Assembly: GCA_018969685.1 (NCBI GenBank)
Contig: JAGWXX010000003.1
Span: 1 to 64,000, forward strand
Reading direction: 5' to 3'
Length of the DNA stretch: 64,000 nt
Origin: Acidobacteriota bacterium
GTDB lineage: Bacteria > Actinomycetota > Acidimicrobiia > Acidimicrobiales > Ilumatobacteraceae
Position numbers and translations under genes: made by a program
The notes under the pieces: generated by a model
What the model saw: the letters and a program-made list of their open reading frames with translations, nothing else
Told to the model about the DNA's origin: nothing
Databases searched by the model: none
In this document: positions 22,222 through 30,309 of the stretch, piece after piece
How the letters are laid out: every line of letters begins with the position of its first letter
How positions within the stretch are numbered: the stretch's first letter is position 1

Positions 22222-23475
22222 TCAGCGGTGCGGACCCCACGGCGACGCACCCGGCGGCGGCCGGTCGACCACCGCGCTCCCCGGGCCGATGGCGCCCGCC
22301 CCGAAGCGTGCCCGGATGCCGTCGAGGGCCCTCGTCGCCGCCAGCCAATCCGACTCGATCCCCGACACGGTCGCCTGGTCCGCGTCGAAGAGGCTGGCGA
22401 GGGGCTCGTCGCCGTCGAACGACCGGAGGCTCACGCCGGCGAGCCGCACCCCGCGGTGCGGCTCGGCATCGGCCAGCAATTCGTCGACCACCGCCATCAC
22501 GGCGGGCACGGTCGTGACTGCATGGTCGAGCGTCCGCGAGCGCGTGATGGCGTCCATGTCGCCGTACCGGATCTTCAGCACCACCGTCCGCGGTGCCAGT
22601 CCCTTCGTGCGGCAGCGGTGCGTCGCCGCATCGACCAGTCGGACGAGGTGCGCGCGGAGCGCCGCGGCGTCGGTGACGTCCCGCGCAAACGTCTCCTCGT
22701 TGCCCACCGACTTCGCCTCGCCGTCCGGCACCACCGGGCGGTCGTCCCTGCCGTCGGCCAGCGCGACCAGGTGGTGCGCCGCCGTCCTTCCGAGCGCAGC
22801 AGCGAGTGCGTCCGCTCCTGCCGCGGCGAGGTCGTCCACGGTGCGGATCCCGATCCGGTGGAGGCGCGCCAGGGTCGCGGGGCCCACGCCCCAGAGGGCC
22901 TCGACTTCGTGCGAGCGCACGAATGCCCGCTCCTCGCCGGGCTCCACCACCACGACCCCCGCACCGGGCAGCACCCCTGTAGCGGTTCCGCGCGGCTTGG
23001 CCCGCACCGAGGCGAGCTTCGCGACGAATTTGCAGCTTGCGACCCCCACGCTGCACGCGAGGCCGGTCGCTCCCGCGACCTCGCGGCGCACCGCGGCCGC
23101 GACGGCCGGCCCGTCGCCGTGGAGCCGTCTGGCACCGGTGACGTCGAGGAACGCCTCGTCCAACGACAGCCCCTCGACGAGCGGCGTGAAGCGATGGAAC
23201 ACCTCGAACACCTCGCGGGACACGGCTGCGTACGCCGCCAGATCGCCGGGGAGAAACACCGCCGCCGGACAGAGCCGGCGCGCGGCGCGGGACGGCATCG
23301 CCGAATGGATCCCGTACCGGCGCGCCTCGTACGACGCGGCCGCGACGACGCCCCGGTCCCCCGTCCCACCGACGACGACCGGCAGTCCCGCCAGCTCGGG
23401 TCTGCGCCGCAGCTCGACCGCCACGAAGAACATGTCCATGTCCACGTGGAGGATCGTCCGATGCGTGCCGTCCAC
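22222..23475 (-). CDS. dinB: DNA polymerase IV (Y family)
   Basis: A low-fidelity translesion polymerase. From the GTG start the 417-residue protein has the catalytic aspartate block LHVDMDMFFVAVE (residues 9-21), YEARRYGIHSAMPSRAARRLCP, the second metal site GLSLDEAFLDVTG, GVASCKFVAKLAS, and a helix-hairpin-helix LWGVGPATLARLHRIGI. The GTG at 23475 is chosen because GGGGAG lies five bases upstream. An in-frame ATG at 23508 would add 11 residues but has no ribosome site. It is divergent from the small membrane protein gene at 23515. Confidence 0.93.
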   Translation of the reverse strand: MDGTHRTILHVDMDMFFVAVELRRRPELAGLPVVVGGTGDRGVVAAASYEARRYGIHSAMPSRAARRLCPAAVFLPGDLAAYAAVSREVFEVFHRFTPLVEGLSLDEAFLDVTGARRLHGDGPAVAAAVRREVAGATGLACSVGVASCKFVAKLASVRAKPRGTATGVLPGAGVVVVEPGEERAFVRSHEVEALWGVGPATLARLHRIGIRTVDDLAAAGADALAAALGRTAAHHLVALADGRDDRPVVPDGEAKSVGNEETFARDVTDAAALRAHLVRLVDAATHRCRTKGLAPRTVVLKIRYGDMDAITRSRTLDHAVTTVPAVMAVVDELLADAEPHRGVRLAGVSLRSFDGDEPLASLFDADQATVSGIESDWLAATRALDGIRARFGAGAIGPGSAVVDRPPPGASPWGPHR

Positions 23476-23514
23476 AGGAGCTCCCCGTCGCCGAACCGCG
23501 TCTACCATACGGCC

Positions 23515-23784
23515 GTGGACGGATCGGGCGAGCGACCGTTGTCCGCCCTGCCGTCGAGGCCCGCGCGGGGGCTCGCCGTCGCAGCCATCGTGCTCGGTGG
23601 CGCGGCTGGCGGCGCCATCGGCCGTGCGCTCGTCGACCTGCAGTGCACCGGTGACTGCACCGTGCCCGCCGGGATCGGCATGCTCGTCGGCGCCGTCAGC
23701 GTCGCCTCCGGGATGGCCGTCGTCGCCGTGCTCGTCCTCCGTGCGATCGGCGAGTGGAGGCAGCTGGGCGATGACCGCGCCTGA
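23515..23784 (+). CDS. Small two-helix membrane protein, function unknown
   Basis: An 89-residue protein with two hydrophobic helices (about residues 22-38 and 55-80). They flank a short loop with two cysteines (LQCTGDCTVPAG) that could form a disulfide. It starts at a GTG 40 bases from the divergent dinB start with no evident ribosome site, so it may be leaderless. It overlaps the next gene by 14 bases. Not recognised as a named family. Confidence 0.6.
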   Translation: MDGSGERPLSALPSRPARGLAVAAIVLGGAAGGAIGRALVDLQCTGDCTVPAGIGMLVGAVSVASGMAVVAVLVLRAIGEWRQLGDDRA

Positions 23785-24577
23785 CGCGGGGGCCCGCGCG
23801 CTCCTCGCGGTCGCCGAGCGGCTCGCACGCGAGGCCGGTGCCGTCGCAGCGGACGGACGGCGCGGGGGCCTGCTTGACGTCCGCACCAAGACGACCGCGA
23901 CCGACATGGTCACCGAGTACGACCGGGCGTGCGAGCGCATCGTCGTCGACGGCATCCGCTCCGCGCGCCCGGACGACGCCATCGTCGGCGAGGAGGGCGC
24001 CCGCCACGCGGGAACGTCGCCCTACACGTGGTGCATCGATCCCATCGACGGCACGACCAACTTCCTCTACGACCTCCCGATGTGGGCCGTGTCGATCGGC
24101 GTCGCCGATGACGACGGTCCGCTCGCCGGCGTGGTCCACGTGCCGGCACGCGGGGAGACCTTCACCGCGGTTCGGGGCGGCGGAGCGGAGCTCAACGGCG
24201 ATCCGATCCGCTGCAACACCGGTGCCGTCCTCGAACGCGCGCTCGTCGCGACGGGATTCAGCTACGACGCCCCGTCACGGGTCCGCCAGGCGCTTCGCGT
24301 GTCGCGGATGATCGACAGGATCCGCGACGTCCGCAGGTTCGGAGCCGCGTCCATCGACCTCTGCTGGGTCGCATGCGGCCGGCTCGACGCGTACTTCGAG
24401 GAGAACCTGCACCCGTGGGACGTCGCCGCAGCCGACCTCATCGTCCGCGAAGCCGGCGGCCGGACGGGCGACTTCGCCGGAGGGCCGCTGCGACCCGCGC
24501 AGGTGCTCGCCGCCCCGCCCGCCATCTTCGACGGCCTGGCGGCACTCATCCGCGACGCCGACTCCGGCCACAATTGA
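23771..24577 (+). CDS. Inositol monophosphatase family phosphatase
   Basis: A 268-residue lithium-sensitive-type phosphatase. The metal-binding motifs are VGEEG (first glutamate), WCIDPIDGTTNFLYDLPMWAVSIG (the D-P-I/L-D-G-T signature), and the late HPWDVAAADLIVREAGG, which supplies the last aspartate. Members hydrolyse inositol phosphate, fructose-1,6-bisphosphate, histidinol phosphate or PAP; the substrate cannot be told here. Inositol-1-phosphate is plausible in actinobacteria. The two-component regulator starts 4 bases after its stop. Confidence 0.9.
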   Translation: MTAPDAGARALLAVAERLAREAGAVAADGRRGGLLDVRTKTTATDMVTEYDRACERIVVDGIRSARPDDAIVGEEGARHAGTSPYTWCIDPIDGTTNFLYDLPMWAVSIGVADDDGPLAGVVHVPARGETFTAVRGGGAELNGDPIRCNTGAVLERALVATGFSYDAPSRVRQALRVSRMIDRIRDVRRFGAASIDLCWVACGRLDAYFEENLHPWDVAAADLIVREAGGRTGDFAGGPLRPAQVLAAPPAIFDGLAALIRDADSGHN

Positions 24578-24581
24578 CCGC

Positions 24582-25262
24582 ATGGCAATCCGCATCCTGA
24601 CCGTCGAGGACGACGAACGGATCCGCACGTCCGTCCGGCTCGCCCTCGAGGACGAAGGATGGGAGGTCGATGAGGCGCCGACCGGCGAGGAAGCGCTCGC
24701 CGCGTTCCGGCGCGCGCCCGCCGACGTCGTGCTCGTCGACATCATGCTCCCGGGCATGAGCGGATTCGACCTCTGCCGCAACCTGCGGCGGTTCAGCGAC
24801 GTGCCGATCGTCGTCGTCACCGCACGGTCGGACACCCACGACGTCGTCGCCGGACTCGAGGCCGGCGCGGACGACTACCTCACGAAGCCGTTCGCCCCGA
24901 AGGAACTGTCGGCCCGCATCCGCGCACTGTTGCGGCGCGCGAGGCCGTCCGCCGGAGGGCACTCCCTGCTGGTGTTCGGCGACCTCGAGATCGTGCCCGA
25001 CGAGGGGCGCGTCACGCTCGCGGGCCGGGAGCTCTCCCTCACGAAGACCGAGTTCCGGCTGCTGTGCGAGCTCGCCCAGGATCCGGGCGGGGTGTTCAGC
25101 CGCGAGGTGCTCCTCGACCGCGTGTGGGGCTACGGCTACTTCGGCGACGGCAGGCTCGTCGACGTGCACGTCCGTCGGCTCCGCACGAAGGTCGAGGTCG
25201 ACCCGGCGCACCCGCGCCACATCGTGACGGTCCGCGGACTCGGCTACCGGCTGCAGCCGTGA
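24582..25262 (+). CDS. OmpR-family response regulator (MtrA/PrrA-like)
   Basis: A 226-residue regulator with an N-terminal receiver domain and C-terminal winged helix. The receiver has acidic residues EDDE at 9-12, phosphoacceptor Asp53 in LVDIMLPGMSG, Thr80 and Lys102 in LTKPF. The winged helix runs from about residue 130, with LSLTKTEFRLLCELAQDPGGVFSREVLLDRVWG and the ending VTVRGLGYRL. It overlaps the partner kinase gene by 4 bp (GTGA). The kinase-lipoprotein order that follows recalls mtrA-mtrB-lpqB of other actinobacteria. Confidence 0.93.
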   Translation: MAIRILTVEDDERIRTSVRLALEDEGWEVDEAPTGEEALAAFRRAPADVVLVDIMLPGMSGFDLCRNLRRFSDVPIVVVTARSDTHDVVAGLEAGADDYLTKPFAPKELSARIRALLRRARPSAGGHSLLVFGDLEIVPDEGRVTLAGRELSLTKTEFRLLCELAQDPGGVFSREVLLDRVWGYGYFGDGRLVDVHVRRLRTKVEVDPAHPRHIVTVRGLGYRLQP

Positions 25263-26755
25263 CGTCGCTCGATCCGGTCCGCGGCGCATCGCGGCGGCGC
25301 ATCGGCACGATCGCCCGCGCCGTCCGCCGCGTGGCGGCTCGCGTCGACCCACGGCGGGTCGGCGTGCGCAACAGGATCCTCGTCACCTTCCTCGGCGGCT
25401 CGTTCGTGCTCGGACTCGTCGCGACCCTCACCACCTACGGCGTCACCCGCACGCGGCTCGTGGAGCAGCAGGAGGAGGTCGCAGTGGAGCGGGCGGTGCT
25501 CGCGGCGCGGCGCGCGGGCGCCGAGCTCGCCGTCTCGCCGTCCGACCTGGCTGGCGCCGTCGCGCGCGCGGGCGGGGCGCCGCGCGTCGTGGTGGCGCCG
25601 TGGTCGACGGCCTCGTCCAGTGGGCTCGTGGGCACGGACGACGTGCCCGCGGCACTGCTGGAGCGGGTGCACGTCGGGCGGGTCGCCGCATCCATGGTCG
25701 CCCCGTTCGGGGAGGGGCAGGCCGTGGTGGTCGGCGTCCCCCTCGCAACGTCGGGGGCGTCGTACTTCGAGTTCAGCAGCCTCGACGGCGTGAACTCCTC
25801 CCTCGACAGCCTCCGCACCTCGCTCGCCTTCTCGCTCGCCATCACCGCCGCCGTCGGCGCCATCCTCGCAATGTCGGCCTCGCGCGGCGCCGTCCGGCCG
25901 CTGTCGAACGCCGCGCAGGCCGCGCGCGCCATCGCCGATGGCCGCCTGGACACCCGCCTCGAGGCCACCGACGATCCCGACCTCCGCGCGCTGACCAGCG
26001 CGTTCAACGACATGGCGCGCTCGCTGCAGGACCGCGTCGACCGCGACGTCCGGTTCGCATCGAACGTGAGCCACGAGCTCCGCTCGCCGTTGATGACCCT
26101 CGCGGCGTCGGTCGAGGTCATGCAGTCGCGCCGCGACGAATTGCCCGAGCGCTCGCGGGCGGCGCTCGACCTGCTGGCCGGCGACGTCGACCGCTTCCGG
26201 CGCCTCGTCGAGGACCTGCTCGAGATCTCGCGCTACGACGCCGGCGCCGTCCGCCTCCTCCGCGAGCCGCTCCTGCTCACCGAGTTCGTGCGGCAGGCGG
26301 TGGCCGCGAGCTCGCTGCCCGCCACACCGGTCGCCGAGTCGGGCGACGTCGCGTCGATGGTGGTCCACGGCGACCGCCGCCGCCTCGCGCGCGTGGTGGC
26401 GAACCTCATCGACAACGCCCGTGTGCACGGCGGCGGCCGACCGGCCGTGACGGTGCAGCCCGCGGACGGCGAGCCGCCGACTCACGCGCAGATCGTCGTG
26501 ACCGACGAGGGCGACGGGTTGATCGAGGGCGAGGCCGCCGGCATCTTCGAGCGCTTCTCCCGCGGCGGCACCGCGGGACGGCGCGCGAAGCAGGACGGCG
26601 CCGGGCTCGGCCTCGCCCTCGCGCTCGAGCACGTCGCACTGCACGGCGGCCGCATCTGGGCGGCGAACCGGACCGACGGGATCCGGGGCGCCCGCTTCGT
26701 CGTGGAACTGCCGATCGAGGTCCGCAGCGCGGCGTACCATGGCGACGAGCGATGA
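25259..26755 (+). CDS. Sensor histidine kinase (MtrB-like)
   Basis: A 498-residue membrane kinase, partner of the upstream regulator. It has a basic cytoplasmic N-tail, transmembrane helix 1 (about 39-60), an extracytoplasmic domain (about 61-188), transmembrane helix 2 (190-208) and a HAMP domain (209-260). The HisKA helix has phosphorylated His272 in SNVSHELRSPLMTL. The ATPase domain has NLIDNARVHGG (N box), VTDEGDGL (G1) and DGAGLGLALALEHVALHGG (G2). The extracytoplasmic domain is shorter than in mycobacterial MtrB. The signal sensed is unknown. Confidence 0.92.
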   Translation: MTSLDPVRGASRRRIGTIARAVRRVAARVDPRRVGVRNRILVTFLGGSFVLGLVATLTTYGVTRTRLVEQQEEVAVERAVLAARRAGAELAVSPSDLAGAVARAGGAPRVVVAPWSTASSSGLVGTDDVPAALLERVHVGRVAASMVAPFGEGQAVVVGVPLATSGASYFEFSSLDGVNSSLDSLRTSLAFSLAITAAVGAILAMSASRGAVRPLSNAAQAARAIADGRLDTRLEATDDPDLRALTSAFNDMARSLQDRVDRDVRFASNVSHELRSPLMTLAASVEVMQSRRDELPERSRAALDLLAGDVDRFRRLVEDLLEISRYDAGAVRLLREPLLLTEFVRQAVAASSLPATPVAESGDVASMVVHGDRRRLARVVANLIDNARVHGGGRPAVTVQPADGEPPTHAQIVVTDEGDGLIEGEAAGIFERFSRGGTAGRRAKQDGAGLGLALALEHVALHGGRIWAANRTDGIRGARFVVELPIEVRSAAYHGDER

Positions 26756-26889
26756 CCCGACTGCACGGCACCCTGCTCGCCCTGGTGTTCGTCTCGGCCG
26801 TTGCGTCCCTCGCCGGCTGCGGAATCCCGAACGACCGCGAGCCCACCGACCTCGAGCCCGCCGGAACGACGACGACGGTGCAGCCGTGA
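26752..26889 (+). CDS. Very short putative lipoprotein (possible LpqB/GerMN remnant)
   Basis: A 45-residue frame: a basic start, a hydrophobic signal segment (residues 6-20), a lipobox ending LAGC (Cys24 would be lipidated), then GIPNDREPTDLEPAG and a threonine-rich end. Its ATG overlaps the kinase stop (ATGA) and its stop overlaps the glpK start (GTGA), so it is almost certainly translated. In related operons a full lipoprotein with GerMN and propeller domains (LpqB type) occupies this place. Here only the exported anchor remains; the link to LpqB is inferred from position and N-terminus. Confidence 0.65.
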   Translation: MTRLHGTLLALVFVSAVASLAGCGIPNDREPTDLEPAGTTTTVQP

Positions 26890-28373
26890 CCGCCGTCGTC
26901 GCCATCGACGCCGGTACCACCGGCGTCCGTTCACGGGCGGTCTTCGCCGACGGTCGCCCCTCCGTGTCGAGCTATCGCGAGTTCACCCAGCACTTTCCGC
27001 GGCCCGGGCTCGTCGAGCACGACGCGGCGGAGATCTGGGCGGCGGTGCTCGCGACGCTGCAGGACGTCGTCGCCCGGCTCGACGGTCCTCCGGCCGCGAT
27101 CGGCATCACCAACCAACGGGAGACCGTCGTGGCGTGGGACCGCGCGACCGGTGCGCCGTTCGGACGGGCGATCGTGTGGCAGGACCGGCGCACTGCGGAC
27201 CGCTGCGACGAGCTGCGCGCCAGCCTGCCGCTGGTGCGCGAGCGGACCGGTCTCGTCCTCGACCCGTACTTCTCCGCGAGCAAGATCGAGTGGATGTTCC
27301 GCGAGGGCGGACTCGTGCGGTCCCCGTCGCTCGCGATCGGCACGGTCGATTCGTGGCTCGCATGGAACCTGACCGGAGGACGGTCGTTCGTCACCGACCC
27401 GAGCAACGCGTCGAGGACGATGCTCTACGACATCGTCCGGCACGAGTGGAGCGAGGAACTCTGCGCGCTGTTCTCGGTCCCCCGCGGTGCGCTCCCGGAG
27501 GTGCGTCCCTCCAGCGGACGGATCGGCACGACCGCCGGACTGCCGGGAGTCGGGGCGGGCATCCCGGTCTCGGGCATCGCGGGCGACCAGCAGGCGGCCC
27601 TCTTCGGGCAGGCGTGCTTCGCTGCGGGCAGCACCAAGAACACCTACGGCACCGGCAGCTTCGTGCTGATGAACGTGGGGACCACCTGCCCCGGCCCCGT
27701 CGACGGCATGCTCACCACGGTCGCATGGGACCTCGGCGACGGCGCACCGACCTATGCGCTCGAGGGGGCCGTGTTCGTGACGGGTGCGGCGATCCAGTGG
27801 CTGCGGGACGGCCTCGGCATCATCTCCCGAGCGTCGGATGTCGGCCCGCTCGCTGCGAGCGTGCCGGACTCGGGCGGCGTCGTGGTCGTGCCGGCCTTCA
27901 CCGGGCTCGGGAGCCCGTGGTGGGACCCCCGGGCCCGCGGCACGATCCTCGGCATCACGCGCGGCACGACGCGGGCGCACCTCGCCCGGGCCGTGGTCGA
28001 CTCGATCGCCCTGCAGGTCGGCGACGTCGTCGGGGCGATGGAGACCGCATCCGGCACGTCCGTGCGCGACCTGCGCGTCGACGGCGGCGCCGCAGCCATG
28101 GACCTCCTCCTGCAGCTGCAGGCCAACCACCTCGGCGTCGACGTCCTGCGCCCCGCGGAGCTCGAGACCACGGCCATGGGAGCCGCCTTCCTCGCGGGGC
28201 TCGCGGAGGGAGTCTGGCCGTCGCTCGACGGCGTCGCATCTGCGTGGCGACTCGAGCGCCGCTTCCCACCCGCCCCGACCGGCGCGGAGGGTGCGGAGCG
28301 CACCCGCTGGCGTGCAGCGGTCGCGCGCAGCCGGGACTGGGCGGCGGACGGCGGTCCGGCGCCGGGCGCCTAG
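26886..28373 (+). CDS. glpK: Glycerol kinase
   Basis: A FGGY-family kinase that phosphorylates glycerol to sn-glycerol 3-phosphate. The 495-residue protein carries the phosphate loop AIDAGTTGVRSR near the start and GITNQRETVVAWDRATG with IVWQDRRT. The catalytic aspartate is in GIAGDQQAALFGQ, followed by NTYGTGSFVLMN. The C-terminal FGGY-type block is LRVDGGAAAMDLLLQLQANHLGV. It starts at a GTG overlapping the small lipoprotein stop, so it is translationally tied to the two-component operon. Its TAG stop shares the bases CTAG with the convergent oxidoreductase gene. Confidence 0.93.
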   Translation: MTAVVAIDAGTTGVRSRAVFADGRPSVSSYREFTQHFPRPGLVEHDAAEIWAAVLATLQDVVARLDGPPAAIGITNQRETVVAWDRATGAPFGRAIVWQDRRTADRCDELRASLPLVRERTGLVLDPYFSASKIEWMFREGGLVRSPSLAIGTVDSWLAWNLTGGRSFVTDPSNASRTMLYDIVRHEWSEELCALFSVPRGALPEVRPSSGRIGTTAGLPGVGAGIPVSGIAGDQQAALFGQACFAAGSTKNTYGTGSFVLMNVGTTCPGPVDGMLTTVAWDLGDGAPTYALEGAVFVTGAAIQWLRDGLGIISRASDVGPLAASVPDSGGVVVVPAFTGLGSPWWDPRARGTILGITRGTTRAHLARAVVDSIALQVGDVVGAMETASGTSVRDLRVDGGAAAMDLLLQLQANHLGVDVLRPAELETTAMGAAFLAGLAEGVWPSLDGVASAWRLERRFPPAPTGAEGAERTRWRAAVARSRDWAADGGPAPGA

Positions 28374-29653
28374 CCCGCCACGTCGCCGGCGACGAGCGAG
28401 GCCTGGGCCATCACGCTCGCCATCGGTCCGGCCCCGGGGAGCGACGGCAGTCCCGACGCGTCCGCCACCCACAGCCGCTCCGCCCCGTCGACCGCACCGC
28501 GGGCGTCGACCGCGCCGGACGCGGTGCACGCGAGGTGCCAGTGGCCGCGGATCCTGCGGCGGATCCACTCGCGTCGCTGCGACGAGGATGCGGCGCGGAG
28601 CCCGTCGACCGACGTACTCCATCCGTCGCAGGGTGCGTCGACGAGTGCGCCGTCGGCGATCCCCGAGCGGACGGCCGCGAGCGCGAGCCTCACGCCTGCA
28701 TCGAGCACCTCGAGGTGGCGGTCGTCCACCGCGACGGACGGTCGTCCATCCGCGCGCACCGATCCGAGCGGACCGCGGACCGCCGCCGCGACGAGCAGCG
28801 CCCCCGCACTGCCGTCCTCCGAGGTCCACGACGACACGAGCAGGTCGCCGGGCGCGCGAACCGACAGGCGCGCCGACGCGGCGCAGTGCACGGCTGCGGC
28901 GACGGGTCGCGACGGCCTGACGTCGATCGCCACGGCAGGATGGTCGTGCGGTGCGCCGCGCACCGCGAGTCCGCTCGCCGCGAGCAGCGCCGGGGAGGCC
29001 GCCGCTCCCGCGCACAGCACGACGGCACCTGCACGGACGTCCGTGCCGTCCCGCAGCACCACGCCCGTCGCGCGCCCGTCCACCAGCGCGATCCGCGCCA
29101 CCGGCGAAGCCGTGCGCAGGTTCGCGCCCGCCGCCATGCCCCGCCACGACGTCGTGCGCGCCGATCGGCTCCAGGCATGGCCCGCAGCGCCCCAGCCCTC
29201 CGGCCCTCCGGCGCGCCACCACGCATCGTCCCTGCGCACACCGAGCGTCGCCAGTTGCGCGGCGAGGATCCGGTCGACGGCCCCCCACTCCTCGTCCACC
29301 GCCGCGTCGGCCGGAACGCCGAGCGAGTCGAACCGGTCGCGGACGCCGTCCCAGCCTCCATCCCACCCGAGGTAGTCGTCGGCGGCGCCGAGCGACAGCA
29401 GCAGGCCGTTGATGCGGGAACCACCGCCCGGTCCGCGGCCGACCGGATAGCGGCCCGCCGATGGCGCACCGTCGACGGGGAGGGTGGCCCCCGCCGCAGG
29501 GTCGGGCCATGTGGACTGCGGAACGGGATCGTCCGCGCCGGACTCGAGCACGAGCACCGACGCACCGCACCGCACGAGCCGCGACGCCACCACCGACCCC
29601 GCGACCCCGGCCCCGACCACCACCACGTCGGCGGCGCGGGACTCCGCGGTCAC
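28370..29653 (-). CDS. GMC family FAD-dependent oxidoreductase
   Basis: A 427-residue flavoprotein of the glucose-methanol-choline family. It has the N-terminal dinucleotide fold VVVVGAGVAGSVVASRL with LVLESGADD, the GMC signature-like GRGPGGGSRINGLLLSLG, and a late RGHWHLACTASGAVD with LWVADASGLPSLPGAGPMASVMAQASLVA, the C-terminal FAD-binding block. The His-Asn/His active-site pair is not fully clear: HLA is present, the second histidine not obvious. It is shorter than typical GMC enzymes (over 500 residues), so the substrate domain is reduced. It starts at a GTG overlapping the phosphatase stop. Confidence 0.85.
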   Translation of the reverse strand: MTAESRAADVVVVGAGVAGSVVASRLVRCGASVLVLESGADDPVPQSTWPDPAAGATLPVDGAPSAGRYPVGRGPGGGSRINGLLLSLGAADDYLGWDGGWDGVRDRFDSLGVPADAAVDEEWGAVDRILAAQLATLGVRRDDAWWRAGGPEGWGAAGHAWSRSARTTSWRGMAAGANLRTASPVARIALVDGRATGVVLRDGTDVRAGAVVLCAGAAASPALLAASGLAVRGAPHDHPAVAIDVRPSRPVAAAVHCAASARLSVRAPGDLLVSSWTSEDGSAGALLVAAAVRGPLGSVRADGRPSVAVDDRHLEVLDAGVRLALAAVRSGIADGALVDAPCDGWSTSVDGLRAASSSQRREWIRRRIRGHWHLACTASGAVDARGAVDGAERLWVADASGLPSLPGAGPMASVMAQASLVAGDVAG

Positions 29654-30309
29654 GCGCGGGCGGACGACGTCGGCAGGCCGTGCAGGTGGGCGTGGTCGTT
29701 GTAGCGCAGCAGCGCCCAGTGCCCCGGACGGACCTCGACGACGTCGGTCACCGAGCAATTGCGCGTCCACACGTCGAAGCCACCCGTCGCCCGGGCACCG
29801 AGGCAGCGCCGCAGCACTGCGTCGATCACCCCGCCGTGGCAGGCGACGAGCACCGTCCGGCCCGCGTGCTCGGCGATGACCTGGTCGAGCGCGCCGTGGA
29901 CCCGGCGGTGGAACGCCGAGATCGTCTCGCCCCCGGGGAAGAACTCGGCATCCGGGTCGCCGGCGAAGTCGGGGCGGCCGTGACGGCGGATGAATTCGTC
30001 GTAGGTGAGGCCGTCGCACTGCGGACCGGGATCGTGCTCGCCGAACTCGGGGACCACCGTGACGTCGGGCGAGCCCAGTGCGGGGGCGATGATCTCCGCC
30101 GTCTGCAGCGCCCGGGGATAGGCGCTCGACACGAGCACGTCCACCGACGGATCGGCCTCGCCGACGAGGCGGTCGTGCAGGCGGAGCGCCTGGCGACGGC
30201 CGAGATCGGTCAGCCCCGTGCACGACCGGGGGCCGCCCACGACGCGGTTCACGGTCACCACCGACTCGCCGTGGCGAACCAGCAGCACCCGCGTGCCCTG
30301 CGGCGTCAC
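29650..30309 (-). CDS. Histidine phosphatase (phosphoglycerate mutase family)
   Basis: A 219-residue protein with the phosphohistidine motif LLVRHGES (residues 8-15), SAYPRALQTAEIIA, the acid residue in FGEHDPG, and the second histidine in LVACHGGVIDAVL. It could dephosphorylate a sugar, nucleotide or cofactor intermediate; no feature fixes the substrate. The GTG start overlaps the stop of the VWA gene (GTGA) and its own stop overlaps the oxidoreductase start. Confidence 0.88.
   Translation of the reverse strand: MTPQGTRVLLVRHGESVVTVNRVVGGPRSCTGLTDLGRRQALRLHDRLVGEADPSVDVLVSSAYPRALQTAEIIAPALGSPDVTVVPEFGEHDPGPQCDGLTYDEFIRRHGRPDFAGDPDAEFFPGGETISAFHRRVHGALDQVIAEHAGRTVLVACHGGVIDAVLRRCLGARATGGFDVWTRNCSVTDVVEVRPGHWALLRYNDHAHLHGLPTSSARA

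Noticed and set aside
26890-27100. A frameshifted continuation of the tiny lipoprotein into a GerMN domain
   Set aside because: The glycerol kinase frame begins immediately at 26886 with conserved sequence, and no other frame shows GerMN-like residues.
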